A stretch of DNA of 64,000 bases from CAZBBB01 sp964490005 (GCA_964490005.1 CAZBBB010000001.1:1-64000), one strand, 5' to 3'. Positions 50,738 through 58,754 are shown, counted from the stretch's first letter. Numbers and translations: made by a program. Notes: generated by a model not told the origin, from the sequence alone.

Positions 50738-52555
50738 TCAGCGAGCGGCGGGGGCGGCGGGATACAGGTCGAGCGCGGCGTTCCAGGCCTCGATGGCGGC
50801 AACGCGCTCGGCGGCCGTCGACGGCACTTCGATGGGGCGGCCGCGACCGTCGAGGATCAAGCCGACCTCCCCGCCCTCCAACTCGGTCTCGAGCGCGACG
50901 CCCGGCCCGGCGCCGACGTCGACGCCGCGCGAGGGCTCGATGCGGCAGCGCGCCTTGAGGCCCGGACCGAGCGGCAGGCGCTGCAGCGCGCCGCGCTGCA
51001 GTTCGATCTGGCGCGTTCCGTCCGGCAGTTCGAGGCGCAGCTGCGCGAGCGGCGCACCGCCGCGCGGGGAGCCGACGGGGGCCAGGCAGGTGCCGAGCGG
51101 CACGAGGCAGTCACGATCGAAGACCTCGGTCGCGGCGGCCTTGTGCACCGTCGCCAGCACTCCGAGTTGCGGCATCATGAAGATGCTGTCGACGGCCAGG
51201 CGCGTCACCCCCGCCGGCTCGAAGGAGTCGATGAGCATCAGCGCCGCCTGCACGCGCCGCGGCGCGTGGCTGAGCACGCCGCCGCTCCCGACGAGCAGGT
51301 CGAGCGCCATCATGTCGACGAGCGAGCCGCCCGAACCCTTCTGCTCGAAGGCTTCCGAGATGTCGCGCGCCCGCTGACGCCCCTTGAGCTCCGTGGCGAA
51401 GTCGCGGTGCTGCACGAGCGACAGGCGCAGCGCTTCGCGCGCGATGGCCTGTTCGACCTGCAGGTCGCGCAGCAGCGAGGGGATCGTCGTCGGCCGCACC
51501 ATCTTGTTCTTCACGCGGTTGCGCAGTTCGCCTTCGTCGATGTCGAAGGGCACCCAGCGCAGCACGTTCTCCAGACCGGTCGAGGCGAGCACGTTGCTGA
51601 TCGAGTAGGACATGCCCAGGTTGGCCGAGACCGTGCGGTTGAACGTGCCGCGGAAGACCGAGAACACGTCGGTCGTGGCGCCGCCGATGTCCACGCCCAG
51701 CACGGACAAGCCGCGTTCGGCCGCGATCGTCGAGATGATCAGCCCCACCGCGCCGGGCGTCGGCATCACGGGCGCCGAGGTCCACGAGCGCAGCTTGTCG
51801 TAGCCCGGCGCCTGGGCCATGACGTGCTCCATGAACAGGTCGTGGATCGTGTCGCGCGCGGGCCCGAGGTTCTCCTCGTCGAGCGTGGGGCGCAGGTTGT
51901 CGACCAGCGACAGCGCGGTCTTCTCGCCGAGCGTGTCGGCGACGGCGCCGCGGGCCTCCCGGTTTCCGGCATACACGACCGGCAGGCGGTAGTCGGCGCC
52001 CAGCCGGGGCTTGGGATCGGCGGCCCGCACGAGTTCGGCCAACTCCGCCACGTGACTGGTCGTGCCGCCGTCGATGCCCCCCGAGAGCAGGATCATGTCG
52101 GGTCGCAGGTGCCGGATGCGGCTGATCTGCTCGTGCGGCTTGCGCTTGTCGTTGCTGCACAGCACGTCCATGACGATCGCGCCGGCTCCGAGCGCGGCCC
52201 GCTCGGCGGACTCCGCCGTCATCGAGCGGACCACGCCCGCGACCAGCATCTGCAGGCCGCCGCCGGCGCTGCTCGTGGAGAGGTACAGGTCGACGCCTTC
52301 CTCACCCCGACGGGGGAGGATGATGCGGCCCTCGTCGTCGATGAGCCGCCGCCCCGCCAGCTCGGCGACTTCGGTCACGGCGTTGAGCACGCCGACGGTG
52401 ACGTCGTCGAAGGGCGCCTCGACGGTCGTCGGCGCCTCGCCGCGCACCGCCAGCCGGAACCCCTCGGGCGTGCGCTCGATCAAGATCGCCTTGGTCGTCG
52501 TGCTGCCGCAGTCGGTGGCGAGGATCGAACGCACCGAGGCCAGATCGTCCGTCAC
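50738..52555 (-). CDS. MutL/GlmL-type ASKHA ATPase without a partner mutase
   Basis: 605 residues. The nucleotide-binding phosphate-1 motif is ATDCGSTTTK (13-22) and a second phosphate loop is GVDIGGATTDVFSVF (about 290-305), with DMILLSGGIDGG in the adenosine-binding region. This is the glutamate-mutase L / methylaspartate-mutase accessory (GlmL, MutL) family of actin-like ATPases, thought to chaperone B12-dependent mutases. No glmS/glmE or other cobalamin gene is in the window, and the gene is embedded among membrane-protein genes. It has therefore probably been adapted to another partner. GTG start, one base after the preceding stop. Confidence 0.82.
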   Translation of the reverse strand: MTDDLASVRSILATDCGSTTTKAILIERTPEGFRLAVRGEAPTTVEAPFDDVTVGVLNAVTEVAELAGRRLIDDEGRIILPRRGEEGVDLYLSTSSAGGGLQMLVAGVVRSMTAESAERAALGAGAIVMDVLCSNDKRKPHEQISRIRHLRPDMILLSGGIDGGTTSHVAELAELVRAADPKPRLGADYRLPVVYAGNREARGAVADTLGEKTALSLVDNLRPTLDEENLGPARDTIHDLFMEHVMAQAPGYDKLRSWTSAPVMPTPGAVGLIISTIAAERGLSVLGVDIGGATTDVFSVFRGTFNRTVSANLGMSYSISNVLASTGLENVLRWVPFDIDEGELRNRVKNKMVRPTTIPSLLRDLQVEQAIAREALRLSLVQHRDFATELKGRQRARDISEAFEQKGSGGSLVDMMALDLLVGSGGVLSHAPRRVQAALMLIDSFEPAGVTRLAVDSIFMMPQLGVLATVHKAAATEVFDRDCLVPLGTCLAPVGSPRGGAPLAQLRLELPDGTRQIELQRGALQRLPLGPGLKARCRIEPSRGVDVGAGPGVALETELEGGEVGLILDGRGRPIEVPSTAAERVAAIEAWNAALDLYPAAPAAR

Positions 52556-52556
52556 G

Positions 52557-52856
52557 TCAGTGCTCCTTGCGGGGGCCGGAGGCCGAGCGGTGGGCGTGCT
52601 CGGCCTCGTCGATGGCGCGGATCAGCTCGGGGATGGCCTCCCGCCGTTCGAGCAGCCTCGCCACGTCGTCGATGCGCGAGGCCGGCAGGCAGGCGCGCCA
52701 CAGCGGCGACATGACGTGCAGCATCGAGCTGGTGACCACGTTCATGGGCGTGATCGTCTCGAGGAACATCATCGCCGGCGCCGCCATGCGCCGCGCGACG
52801 ACGGCCTGCGCCGTGCTCGCGATCAGCTCGCGTTCCGTCGCGGCCAGCTCGCTCAC
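52557..52856 (-). CDS. Small 99-residue protein upstream of the MutL-like ATPase
   Basis: It begins MSELAATERELIASTAQAVV and continues with RRMAAPAMMFLETITPMNVV, a segment that could lie along or in the membrane, then a helical part (IDDVARLLERREAIPELIRAI) and a charged tail. Both ends are tightly packed: GTGA overlap upstream and one base to the ATPase gene downstream. Codon usage matches the operon. I recall short proteins with a comparable PA..FLE...P.N segment beside MutL-like genes elsewhere, but it has no known function. Confidence 0.6.
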   Translation of the reverse strand: MSELAATERELIASTAQAVVARRMAAPAMMFLETITPMNVVTSSMLHVMSPLWRACLPASRIDDVARLLERREAIPELIRAIDEAEHAHRSASGPRKEH

Positions 52857-53290
52857 GGCGCGCTCCGCCGCGCGAGCGCGAAGCGAGCGACGTCCTCGAG
52901 GTTGCCGTCGGTGCGCAGGAAGATCCCGCGATCGGGCAGCAGCCGGGGCGTCGCGTGCAGCGGCGACAGGTGCACGCCGTGGCGCTCGCGGCGCACGCTG
53001 CGCACCTCGCTCCAGGCCAGCTGCCGCGCCCCCTGCAGCGGCCCGGCCTCGCGCGCCCCGCGCGCGTCGAGCACGTAGGTGCGCGGCAGGAAGAACGGCC
53101 GCAGGGCCAGGCCCAGGGCGGCGATCGTCGCGAGCGCGAGCGCGGCCGAACCGGAGACGCCGAAGGCGAACAGGCCGGCCGCGCCGACGATCACGACCAC
53201 GCCGGCCGCCCGGCCCGGCTCGCGCGCGGCCGGATGGACCGTCCAGCGCAGCGTGGGCGCATCCGCGTCGGGGGCGGCGCTCGTCGGCAT
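52853..53290 (-). CDS. PH-like membrane protein, first gene of the MutL-like operon
   Basis: 145 residues. Two membrane helices (about 30-50 and 53-70) are followed by a small strand-rich domain (YVLDARGAREAG...LAWSEVRSVRRERHGVHL) and a C-terminal helix, an arrangement common to bacterial PH-domain membrane proteins. I chose the ATG at 53290, with GGAGGACAGGA upstream, over a GTG at 53320. A -10 (TATCCT) lies about 40 bases upstream. Function unknown. Confidence 0.58.
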   Translation of the reverse strand: MPTSAAPDADAPTLRWTVHPAAREPGRAAGVVVIVGAAGLFAFGVSGSAALALATIAALGLALRPFFLPRTYVLDARGAREAGPLQGARQLAWSEVRSVRRERHGVHLSPLHATPRLLPDRGIFLRTDGNLEDVARFALARRSAP

Positions 53291-53330
53291 GTCGGTCCTG
53301 TCCTCCGGGTCGCGGGCCACGAAGGGGCAC

Positions 53331-53336
53331 AGGATA
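53331..53336 (-). promoter_or_regulatory. Putative -10 of the eight-gene MutL-like operon
   Basis: TATCCT on the minus strand, 40 bases before the ATG at 53290. A GGAGG-type ribosome binding site lies between. It is the only promoter-like hexamer I see ahead of the operon, in the gap to the divergent glycosyltransferase. Confidence 0.4.
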
Positions 53337-53414
53337 ACGGGGCCGTCGCGCGCGGGCCACGAGGCAGGCCGCGGCTTGCAACCCCGCTGCGCGTTGCCGG
53401 ATCATGCCTGCCGC

Positions 53415-54257
53415 GTGTCGCTCTCGGTCTGCATCATCACGCTCGACGAAGAAAGCGACCTCCCGCGCTGCCTCGCCAGCGTCGCGGGCCTCGCCGACCA
53501 GATCGTGGTCGTGGACTCGTTCTCCCGGGACGGCACCGTGGCCCTCGCCCGCGCGGCCGGGGCCGAGGTCCACGAGCGCGCCTTCCAGGGGCACGTGCGG
53601 CAAAAGCAGTACGCCCTGGAACTCGCGCGCCACGAGTGGGTGCTGTGCCTGGACGCCGACGAGTGGCTGGACGACCGCCTCGCGGCGGCCGTCGCCGAAC
53701 TGAAGGCCCGGCCGCCCGACGCGCAACTCGCCGGCTTCCGGGTCAATCGACGCACGGAGTATCTCGGCGCGTGGATCGATCACTGCGGCTGGTCGCCCGA
53801 GTGGCGACTGCGGCTGGTGCGCCGCGGCCGCGCCCGCTGGGCCGGGAGCGACCCGCACGACCGGCTGGAGGTCGATGGCCGCATCGCGGACCTGCCGGGG
53901 CGTCTGTGCCATCGGCCCTACGACGGCCTCGGCGAGCACGTGGCCAAGATCAACCGCTACACCGACACGATGGCCGCGCTGCGGCGCGCGGCCGGCCGGC
54001 GCGCCTCGCTGGTCGACCTGCTGCTGCGCCCGCCGGCCCGCTTCCTGCGGATGTACGTGCTGCGCGCGGGCGTGCTCGACGGCTGGCGCGGGCTGCTGGT
54101 CTCGACGCTGGGCGCCTTCTACGTGTTCCTCAAGTACGCCAAGCTGCGCGCGCTCTGGCACGACGCCCCGCCGCCCGACTCAGGGGGCGGGCAGCACGAA
54201 GACCGTGGCGCCGAGGCCGAGGAGCGTCAGCAGTCCGCCGAGCAGGGCCCGCCCTGA
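53415..54257 (+). CDS. Glycosyltransferase family 2, WaaE/KdtX-like
   Basis: 280 residues. The GT-A fold opens with LSVCIITLDEESDLPRCL, then QIVVVDSFSRDGT and the metal-binding CLDADEWLD. The later RWAGSDPHDRLEV and HRPYDGLGEHVAKINRYT are typical of the WaaE/KdtX group, which adds sugars to lipopolysaccharide core. A C-terminal hydrophobic stretch (FLRMYVLRAGVLDGWRGLLVS) attaches it to the inner membrane. GTG start. The last 25 codons overlap the end of the convergent gene by 78 bases and read as a low-complexity tail. Confidence 0.85.
   Translation: MSLSVCIITLDEESDLPRCLASVAGLADQIVVVDSFSRDGTVALARAAGAEVHERAFQGHVRQKQYALELARHEWVLCLDADEWLDDRLAAAVAELKARPPDAQLAGFRVNRRTEYLGAWIDHCGWSPEWRLRLVRRGRARWAGSDPHDRLEVDGRIADLPGRLCHRPYDGLGEHVAKINRYTDTMAALRRAAGRRASLVDLLLRPPARFLRMYVLRAGVLDGWRGLLVSTLGAFYVFLKYAKLRALWHDAPPPDSGGGQHEDRGAEAEERQQSAEQGPP
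54171..54190 (-). terminator. Hairpin around the stop of the GT39-like gene
   Basis: CCGCCC (54171-54176) and GGGCGG (54185-54190) pair around eight bases that include the minus-strand stop codon at 54180. No T-tract. It lies inside the convergent glycosyltransferase gene. Confidence 0.3.
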
Positions 54258-55535
54258 GGCGCCCGCCGGGAGCAGGTCGCGCCGGCCGAGCGTCGCCAGC
54301 GCGAAGCCGGCGAGCGGCGCGAGGTAGGCCAGCAGGCCGTGGCGGTAGCGCGCCGCCGACACGGTGAGGGCGAGGGTCACGACGAGCGCCACGCTCATGA
54401 CCACGGCGACGCGCGCGAGCGTGTCCCGCGGCAGCGCGCAGACGGCGGCCGCCGCGAGCGCGAAGAGCACGAGCGTGCCGATCCCGCAGAGCAGCTGCAC
54501 CAGACGCCCCCAGCCCGCCGGCAGCACCCATGCGTCGCGGAACAGCTCGAAGTTGTTCGTCGTCGTCGGCCGGTAGCCGTCGAAGGGGATCGCGAAGTAG
54601 CACGGCAGCATGACTTCGGGCCCGAGCGCGATCCGCGTGCGGATGAGCGCCCGTCGCGCCGTGACCCGCGGATACTCGAACAGCGCCCGGCGGAAGACCT
54701 CGTGGCCCAGGGCCACGCGCGACGCGACGTCCGGCTGCTTGAGCCACTGGCGCTGGCCGTCCTGCCCGAGCGGGACGTTGTCGGCCATGAGCGCGTACTC
54801 GCCGAAGGTTCCCGACAGGATCGGGACGCCGTGCACGCGCTGGTTGTGCAGCGCCCACGGCAGCGTGACGAGCAGGGCGACGCCGCCGACGAGCCCGGCC
54901 AGCAGCGCGCGGCGTCCGAGCGCGACGCCCGAGCGCAGCAGCAGCGCCAAGGCCACCGCCGCCGTCGCGGGCAGCAGCGTCTCCTTCGTCAGGATGCCTG
55001 CGCCCAGCACGAGGCCGAGGACCAGCGCCGCCGGCAGCGCGCCGCCGCCGCCGCGCTCCAGCCGCGCATCGAGGCGATCGAGCGCCCACAGCGCCGCCGC
55101 GGCGGCCAGCGCGGCCGGCGCCTCCGCCATGGCGACGACGGCCGAGTACAGCACGGCCTGCGGATAGAGCGCGTAGATCCAGCCCGTGGCGGCCGCGGCG
55201 CGGGCGCCCCAGCGCCGGCGCGCGACGGCCATGAGCAGCGCGCAGGCGGCGAGGTCCATCGCGATGTGGATCAGGAACACGCCGGGGTAGGCCTGCGCGG
55301 GTTCCACCGAGGTGTCGAAGCCGGGCGCGATCAGGATGCGGTGCAGCGGCGGCCGCACGCCCGCCGCGAGCCACGAGAAGTTGCCGGTCGCGCGGTATTC
55401 GCGCCCGAGGTACAGATAGCCGTTGGCGTCGCCGGCCTGCGGCACCTCGGCGGCGAGCGGCAGGCAGGCCAGACGCACCGCCAGGGCCGCGAGCAGCGGT
55501 CCGAGCAGCGCGGCGCGCCCGGCGAGCCTGCTCAC
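54180..55535 (-). CDS. Polytopic GT-C (GT39/ArnT-like) glycosyltransferase
   Basis: 451 residues with about ten to eleven membrane helices. After the first helix the external loop has GDANGYLYLGREY, holding the acidic residue expected for the catalytic loop of GT-C enzymes that use polyprenyl-phosphate sugars. Helices such as GPLLAALAVRL and a long loop with RPTTTNNFELF follow. Substrate unknown; proteins or lipid A are common acceptors. GTG start overlaps the ygiQ stop (GTGA). The neighbouring GT2 gene suggests a surface-glycan role. Confidence 0.7.
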   Translation of the reverse strand: MSRLAGRAALLGPLLAALAVRLACLPLAAEVPQAGDANGYLYLGREYRATGNFSWLAAGVRPPLHRILIAPGFDTSVEPAQAYPGVFLIHIAMDLAACALLMAVARRRWGARAAAATGWIYALYPQAVLYSAVVAMAEAPAALAAAAALWALDRLDARLERGGGGALPAALVLGLVLGAGILTKETLLPATAAVALALLLRSGVALGRRALLAGLVGGVALLVTLPWALHNQRVHGVPILSGTFGEYALMADNVPLGQDGQRQWLKQPDVASRVALGHEVFRRALFEYPRVTARRALIRTRIALGPEVMLPCYFAIPFDGYRPTTTNNFELFRDAWVLPAGWGRLVQLLCGIGTLVLFALAAAAVCALPRDTLARVAVVMSVALVVTLALTVSAARYRHGLLAYLAPLAGFALATLGRRDLLPAGASGRALLGGLLTLLGLGATVFVLPAP

Positions 55536-57553
55536 GGGGCCGGCGGCCGGCGCGGCGGTCGACGGCCCGCCTTGCCGCCCGGTCGAGGCCCCTGGCCCTT
55601 GCGGCGCGGATCGAGCAGCCCCTTCTCGTGCACGTAGCGGCCCAGTTCGTCGCCACGCCGGCGCGCGCGGGAGGCGAGCGCCGCCGCGGGCGGTTCGCCC
55701 GGGATCAGGCACTGCGGTCCGTCGCCGATGAGGTCGGCGCGGCCCGCCTCGCGCAGCGCCCGGTCGACCTCGAACCAGTTCTCGGGCTTGAAGAACTGCA
55801 TCAGCGCACGCTGCATCCGGCGCTCACCGAGCTTGCGCTGCACCGGCAGGGGCTGCAGCGTGTGGGGGTCGAGGCCCGTGTACCAGGCCGAGGTGGCGAG
55901 ATCCATCGGGGCGGGGATGAAGTCCTGCACCTGGCGCGGCCGGTAGCCGGCCTGCTTGAGGAACAGCGCCAGTTCGATCATGTCGTGCAGGTCGCAGCCC
56001 GGGTGCCCGGCGATGAAGTAGGGCACGAGGTACTGCTCCTTGCCGGCTTGCCGGCTGGCGCGCTCGAAGCCTTCGGCGAATTCCTCGAAGCTCGCCTGGG
56101 GCGGCTTCTTCATCGCCTGCAGCACGCGCTCGCTGACGTGCTCGGGCGCCACCTTGAGATGCCCGCCGACATGGTGTTCGGCCAGTTCGCGCAGGTACTC
56201 CGGCGAGCGCGCGGCGAGATCCATGCGCACTCCGGAGGCGATGAAGACGCGCTTGACGCCCGGCCGTTCGCGCGCGCCGCGCATCAGGTCGATGAGCGGC
56301 CCATGGTCGGTGCCGAGGTGCCGGCACACCGACGGGAAGATGCACGAAAGCCGTCGGCAGCGCGCCTCGGTCTGCGGCGAGCGGCAGCGCATCGCGTACA
56401 TGTTGGCCGTCGGGCCGCCCAGATCGCTCACGTGCCCCTTGAACTCCGGGTCGGCCGCGAGCGCGTCGACCTCGGCGAGCACCGAGGTCTTGCTGCGCGA
56501 CTGGATCACGCGCCCCTGGTGCGTCGTGATCGAGCAGAACGAGCAGCCCGCGAAGCAGCCTCGCAGGATCGTCACGCTGTCGCGGATCATCTCCTCGGCG
56601 GGCACCGCCTCGCGGTAGGAGGGATGGCGCCGGCGCGTGAACGGGCGGTCGTAGAGCGCGTCCATCTCGGCCTCGTCGAGCGGCATCGCGGGCGGGTTCT
56701 GCACGACGAGCCGGTCGCCGTGGGCCTGCACGAGCCGGCGCGCGTTGAAGGGGTTGCTCTCGCGGTGGATCAGCCGCGTGGCGATCGAGAAGGCGACGAC
56801 GTCGTCGCGCGTCTCCTCGAAGGACGGCAGCCGCACGGTCGCCGCATCGGGCCCGTCCTCGGCGCTCGCGTCGGGATCGGGCGTGCCCGCGGCGCACATG
56901 CTCCGCGCGAAGGGCGGCAGCGGCTCCGAGCGTCCCAGCAGGTAGCTCGTGCCGCGGATGTCGCGCAGCGCCTGCAGCCGCTCGCCCCGATCGAGGCGCC
57001 GCGCGATCTCGACGACGGCGCGCTCGCCCATGCCGAACACCAGCAGGTCGGCCTTGCTCGAGACGAGCATCGAGGGACGCACGGTCTCCGACCAGTAGTC
57101 GTAGTGGGCCAGCCGGCGCAGGCTGGCCTCGACGCCGCCGGCGACGACGGGCACTCCCGGGGCCGCCTCGCGGCAGCGCTGCGCGTAGACGTTCGTGGCG
57201 CGGTCGGGCCGCGCCCCGGCGCGACCGCCGGGCGTGTAGGCGTCGTCGCTCCGCGGCAGGCGGCTCGCGGTGTAGTGGTTGATCATGCTGTCCATGTTCC
57301 CGGCCGAGATGCCCCAGAACAGGCGGGGCACGCCGAGCGCCAGGAAGGGCTGCACCGAGCGCCAGTCGGGCTGCGCCAGGATCGCCACCTTGAATCCCTG
57401 CGCTTCGAGCGTGCGCCCGACGAGCGCGGCGGCGAAGGACGGATGGTCGACGTAAGCGTCGCCCGAGACGAGCACGACGTCGGGACGATCCCAGCCGCGG
57501 GCCGCGATCTCGGCCCGCGTCATCGGCAGCGGCGTGGCGGGCGGGCGGCTCAT
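55532..57553 (-). CDS. ygiQ: YgiQ-family radical SAM protein
   Basis: 673 residues. The N-terminal domain begins after VLVSGDAYVDHPSF, the typical YgiQ opening; the iron-sulfur motif is CFAGCSFC in LRGCFAGCSFCSITTHQGR; later marks are VSDLGGPTANMY, HLKVAPEHVS and FIPAPMD. The C-terminal 90 residues are basic and low in complexity (RKGQGPRPGGKAGRR). The family is of unknown function (UPF0313). The frame is open far upstream, but the ATG at 57553 gives the conserved N-terminus and follows rpmH by 35 bases. Confidence 0.92.
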   Translation of the reverse strand: MSRPPATPLPMTRAEIAARGWDRPDVVLVSGDAYVDHPSFAAALVGRTLEAQGFKVAILAQPDWRSVQPFLALGVPRLFWGISAGNMDSMINHYTASRLPRSDDAYTPGGRAGARPDRATNVYAQRCREAAPGVPVVAGGVEASLRRLAHYDYWSETVRPSMLVSSKADLLVFGMGERAVVEIARRLDRGERLQALRDIRGTSYLLGRSEPLPPFARSMCAAGTPDPDASAEDGPDAATVRLPSFEETRDDVVAFSIATRLIHRESNPFNARRLVQAHGDRLVVQNPPAMPLDEAEMDALYDRPFTRRRHPSYREAVPAEEMIRDSVTILRGCFAGCSFCSITTHQGRVIQSRSKTSVLAEVDALAADPEFKGHVSDLGGPTANMYAMRCRSPQTEARCRRLSCIFPSVCRHLGTDHGPLIDLMRGARERPGVKRVFIASGVRMDLAARSPEYLRELAEHHVGGHLKVAPEHVSERVLQAMKKPPQASFEEFAEGFERASRQAGKEQYLVPYFIAGHPGCDLHDMIELALFLKQAGYRPRQVQDFIPAPMDLATSAWYTGLDPHTLQPLPVQRKLGERRMQRALMQFFKPENWFEVDRALREAGRADLIGDGPQCLIPGEPPAAALASRARRRGDELGRYVHEKGLLDPRRKGQGPRPGGKAGRRPPRRPPAP

Positions 57554-57588
57554 CGCGAGCGCCCCGTCCGAGCGGGCCGGAGGTCCGC

Positions 57589-57723
57589 TCAGCGGCGGCC
57601 CAGGACGCGTCCCCGGCTGCGGCGGCGACGGATCACGTTGCGGCCGTTGGCGGTCTTCATGCGCGTCCGGAAGCCGGTCTTGCGGCCACGCTTGGTGTTG
57701 CTCTTGCGCACCTTGACGTGCAT
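57589..57723 (-). CDS. rpmH: 50S ribosomal protein bL34
   Basis: 44 residues, full length, and typical of bL34: it begins MHVKVRKSNTKRGRKTGF and continues with RTRMKTANGRNVIRRRR, ending RVLGRR. Its first residues (MHVKVRKSN) are less usual than the common MKRTYQPS start. In most bacteria rpmH is followed by rnpA and yidC; here it stands between an RluA gene upstream and ygiQ downstream. It has its own promoter overlapping the end of the RluA gene. Confidence 0.93.
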   Translation of the reverse strand: MHVKVRKSNTKRGRKTGFRTRMKTANGRNVIRRRRSRGRVLGRR

Positions 57724-57759
57724 GGGGAACTCGATTCCGGGGGCGGGGGGCGATCGGGC

Positions 57760-57789
57760 ATTCTAGGCGAGCGGTCGCTGCCGTCGCAA
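57760..57789 (-). promoter_or_regulatory. Putative sigma-70 promoter of rpmH
   Basis: On the minus strand TTGCGA (57789-57784) and TAGAAT (57765-57760) are separated by 18 bases, the best -35/-10 pair in the window. The -10 overlaps the TAG stop of the upstream pseudouridine synthase gene. The leader before the rpmH ATG at 57723 would be about 28 bases. Confidence 0.5.
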
Positions 57790-58698
57790 CTGCGCGAGCA
57801 GGACCGACAGGTCCTCGGGCAGGGGCGCCGTGACGCGCAGCGGCCCGCGCTTGAACTCGACGGCGTGCAGCGCCGGGCGCTGCAGGAGCGGACGCTCCGG
57901 GCGGCCGCGCTTGGGGCGGTAGTCGAGCTTGATCTGGCTCAGCAGCAGCCGGTCGTCCTCGCCGTACAGCTTGTCGCACAGGGCCGGGACGCCGAGCGCG
58001 CCGAGGTGCGCGCGCACCTGGTGGCTGCGCCCGCCCTCCTCGCACCACAGCCGCAGGACGAGAAACCCGCGCAGGGCCTCCTGCAGGCGCCAGCAGGTGG
58101 CGGCCGGTTCGCCGTGATCGGGATCGGGCACCAGGCGCGCGTCGCTCTTGCGCGCCTTGCCGAGCGGGACGTCGATGCGTCCTTCGCTCCCGTCGAGGGC
58201 GCCGCGCACGATGGCGAGGTACTCCACGCGCGCCCGGCCGACGCGGAAGTCGCCCTCGAGGGCCTCGCCGGCCTCCTTGCCCCGCGCGGCCACGACGAGC
58301 CCCGAGGTGTCCTTGTCGAGCCGGTGGGGCGCGCGCAGGCCGGTGCGCCCCTCTCCGAGCGTGCCCAGCGCCGAGGCGCCGGGCCGGCGCCCTTCGGCGA
58401 AGGGCAGCCCGCTGGGCTTGTCGGCGACGAGCAACTCGTCGTCCTCGTGCAGGATCGTCACGGGGCGCCGCCGGCGACTCTCGAGCTGATCGACGGGCCG
58501 CGTGAGCTGCACCTGGTCGCCCAGGCGCAGCGTCGCGCCCGAGCGCTGCGCCACGCCGTTGAGCAGCACGTGCCCCTCGCGCAGCGCGCTCATCAGCAGC
58601 CGGTGGTCGAAGGGGCCGGCGCAGGCCTCCAGGAAATCGAGCAGCGAGAGGCCCTTGTGCTCGCGTCCGACCTCGTAGACCTGTTCGTTGTCGTCCAT
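57763..58698 (-). CDS. RluA-family pseudouridine synthase
   Basis: 311 residues. An S4-like N-terminal domain (about 15-70, with RLLMSALREGHVLLNG) is followed by the catalytic domain. The catalytic aspartate is D128 in HRLDKDTSGL; VLHEDDELLVADKPSGLP-type residues (about 82-99) open the domain and GGRSHQVRAHLGALG binds RNA. Which uridine in 23S rRNA or tRNA is modified cannot be told. It sits just upstream of rpmH. A -10 (TAGACT) and an inverted repeat lie before the ATG. Confidence 0.88.
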   Translation of the reverse strand: MDDNEQVYEVGREHKGLSLLDFLEACAGPFDHRLLMSALREGHVLLNGVAQRSGATLRLGDQVQLTRPVDQLESRRRRPVTILHEDDELLVADKPSGLPFAEGRRPGASALGTLGEGRTGLRAPHRLDKDTSGLVVAARGKEAGEALEGDFRVGRARVEYLAIVRGALDGSEGRIDVPLGKARKSDARLVPDPDHGEPAATCWRLQEALRGFLVLRLWCEEGGRSHQVRAHLGALGVPALCDKLYGEDDRLLLSQIKLDYRPKRGRPERPLLQRPALHAVEFKRGPLRVTAPLPEDLSVLLAQLRRQRPLA

Positions 58699-58720
58699 GA
58701 CTCGGCCGCGCCGCCGAGTC
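58699..58720 (-). promoter_or_regulatory. Inverted repeat in the 5' leader of the pseudouridine synthase gene
   Basis: GACTCGGC and GCCGAGTC form an 8-bp perfect stem around CGCGCC. It starts at the base next to the ATG (58698) and covers most of a TAGACT -10 (58717-58722). It could be an operator or a start-site hairpin that hides the ATG region. Confidence 0.35.
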
Positions 58721-58754
58721 TACCCGGGTGCCGTCGCGCGCCTCCAGCGCGCGC

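Noticed and set aside
57554..58048. An N-terminal extension of ygiQ running back through rpmH and the pseudouridine synthase gene
   Set aside because: The extra residues are Arg/Pro/Ala shadow sequence, and bL34 is encoded in another frame there. The conserved YgiQ start is at 57553.
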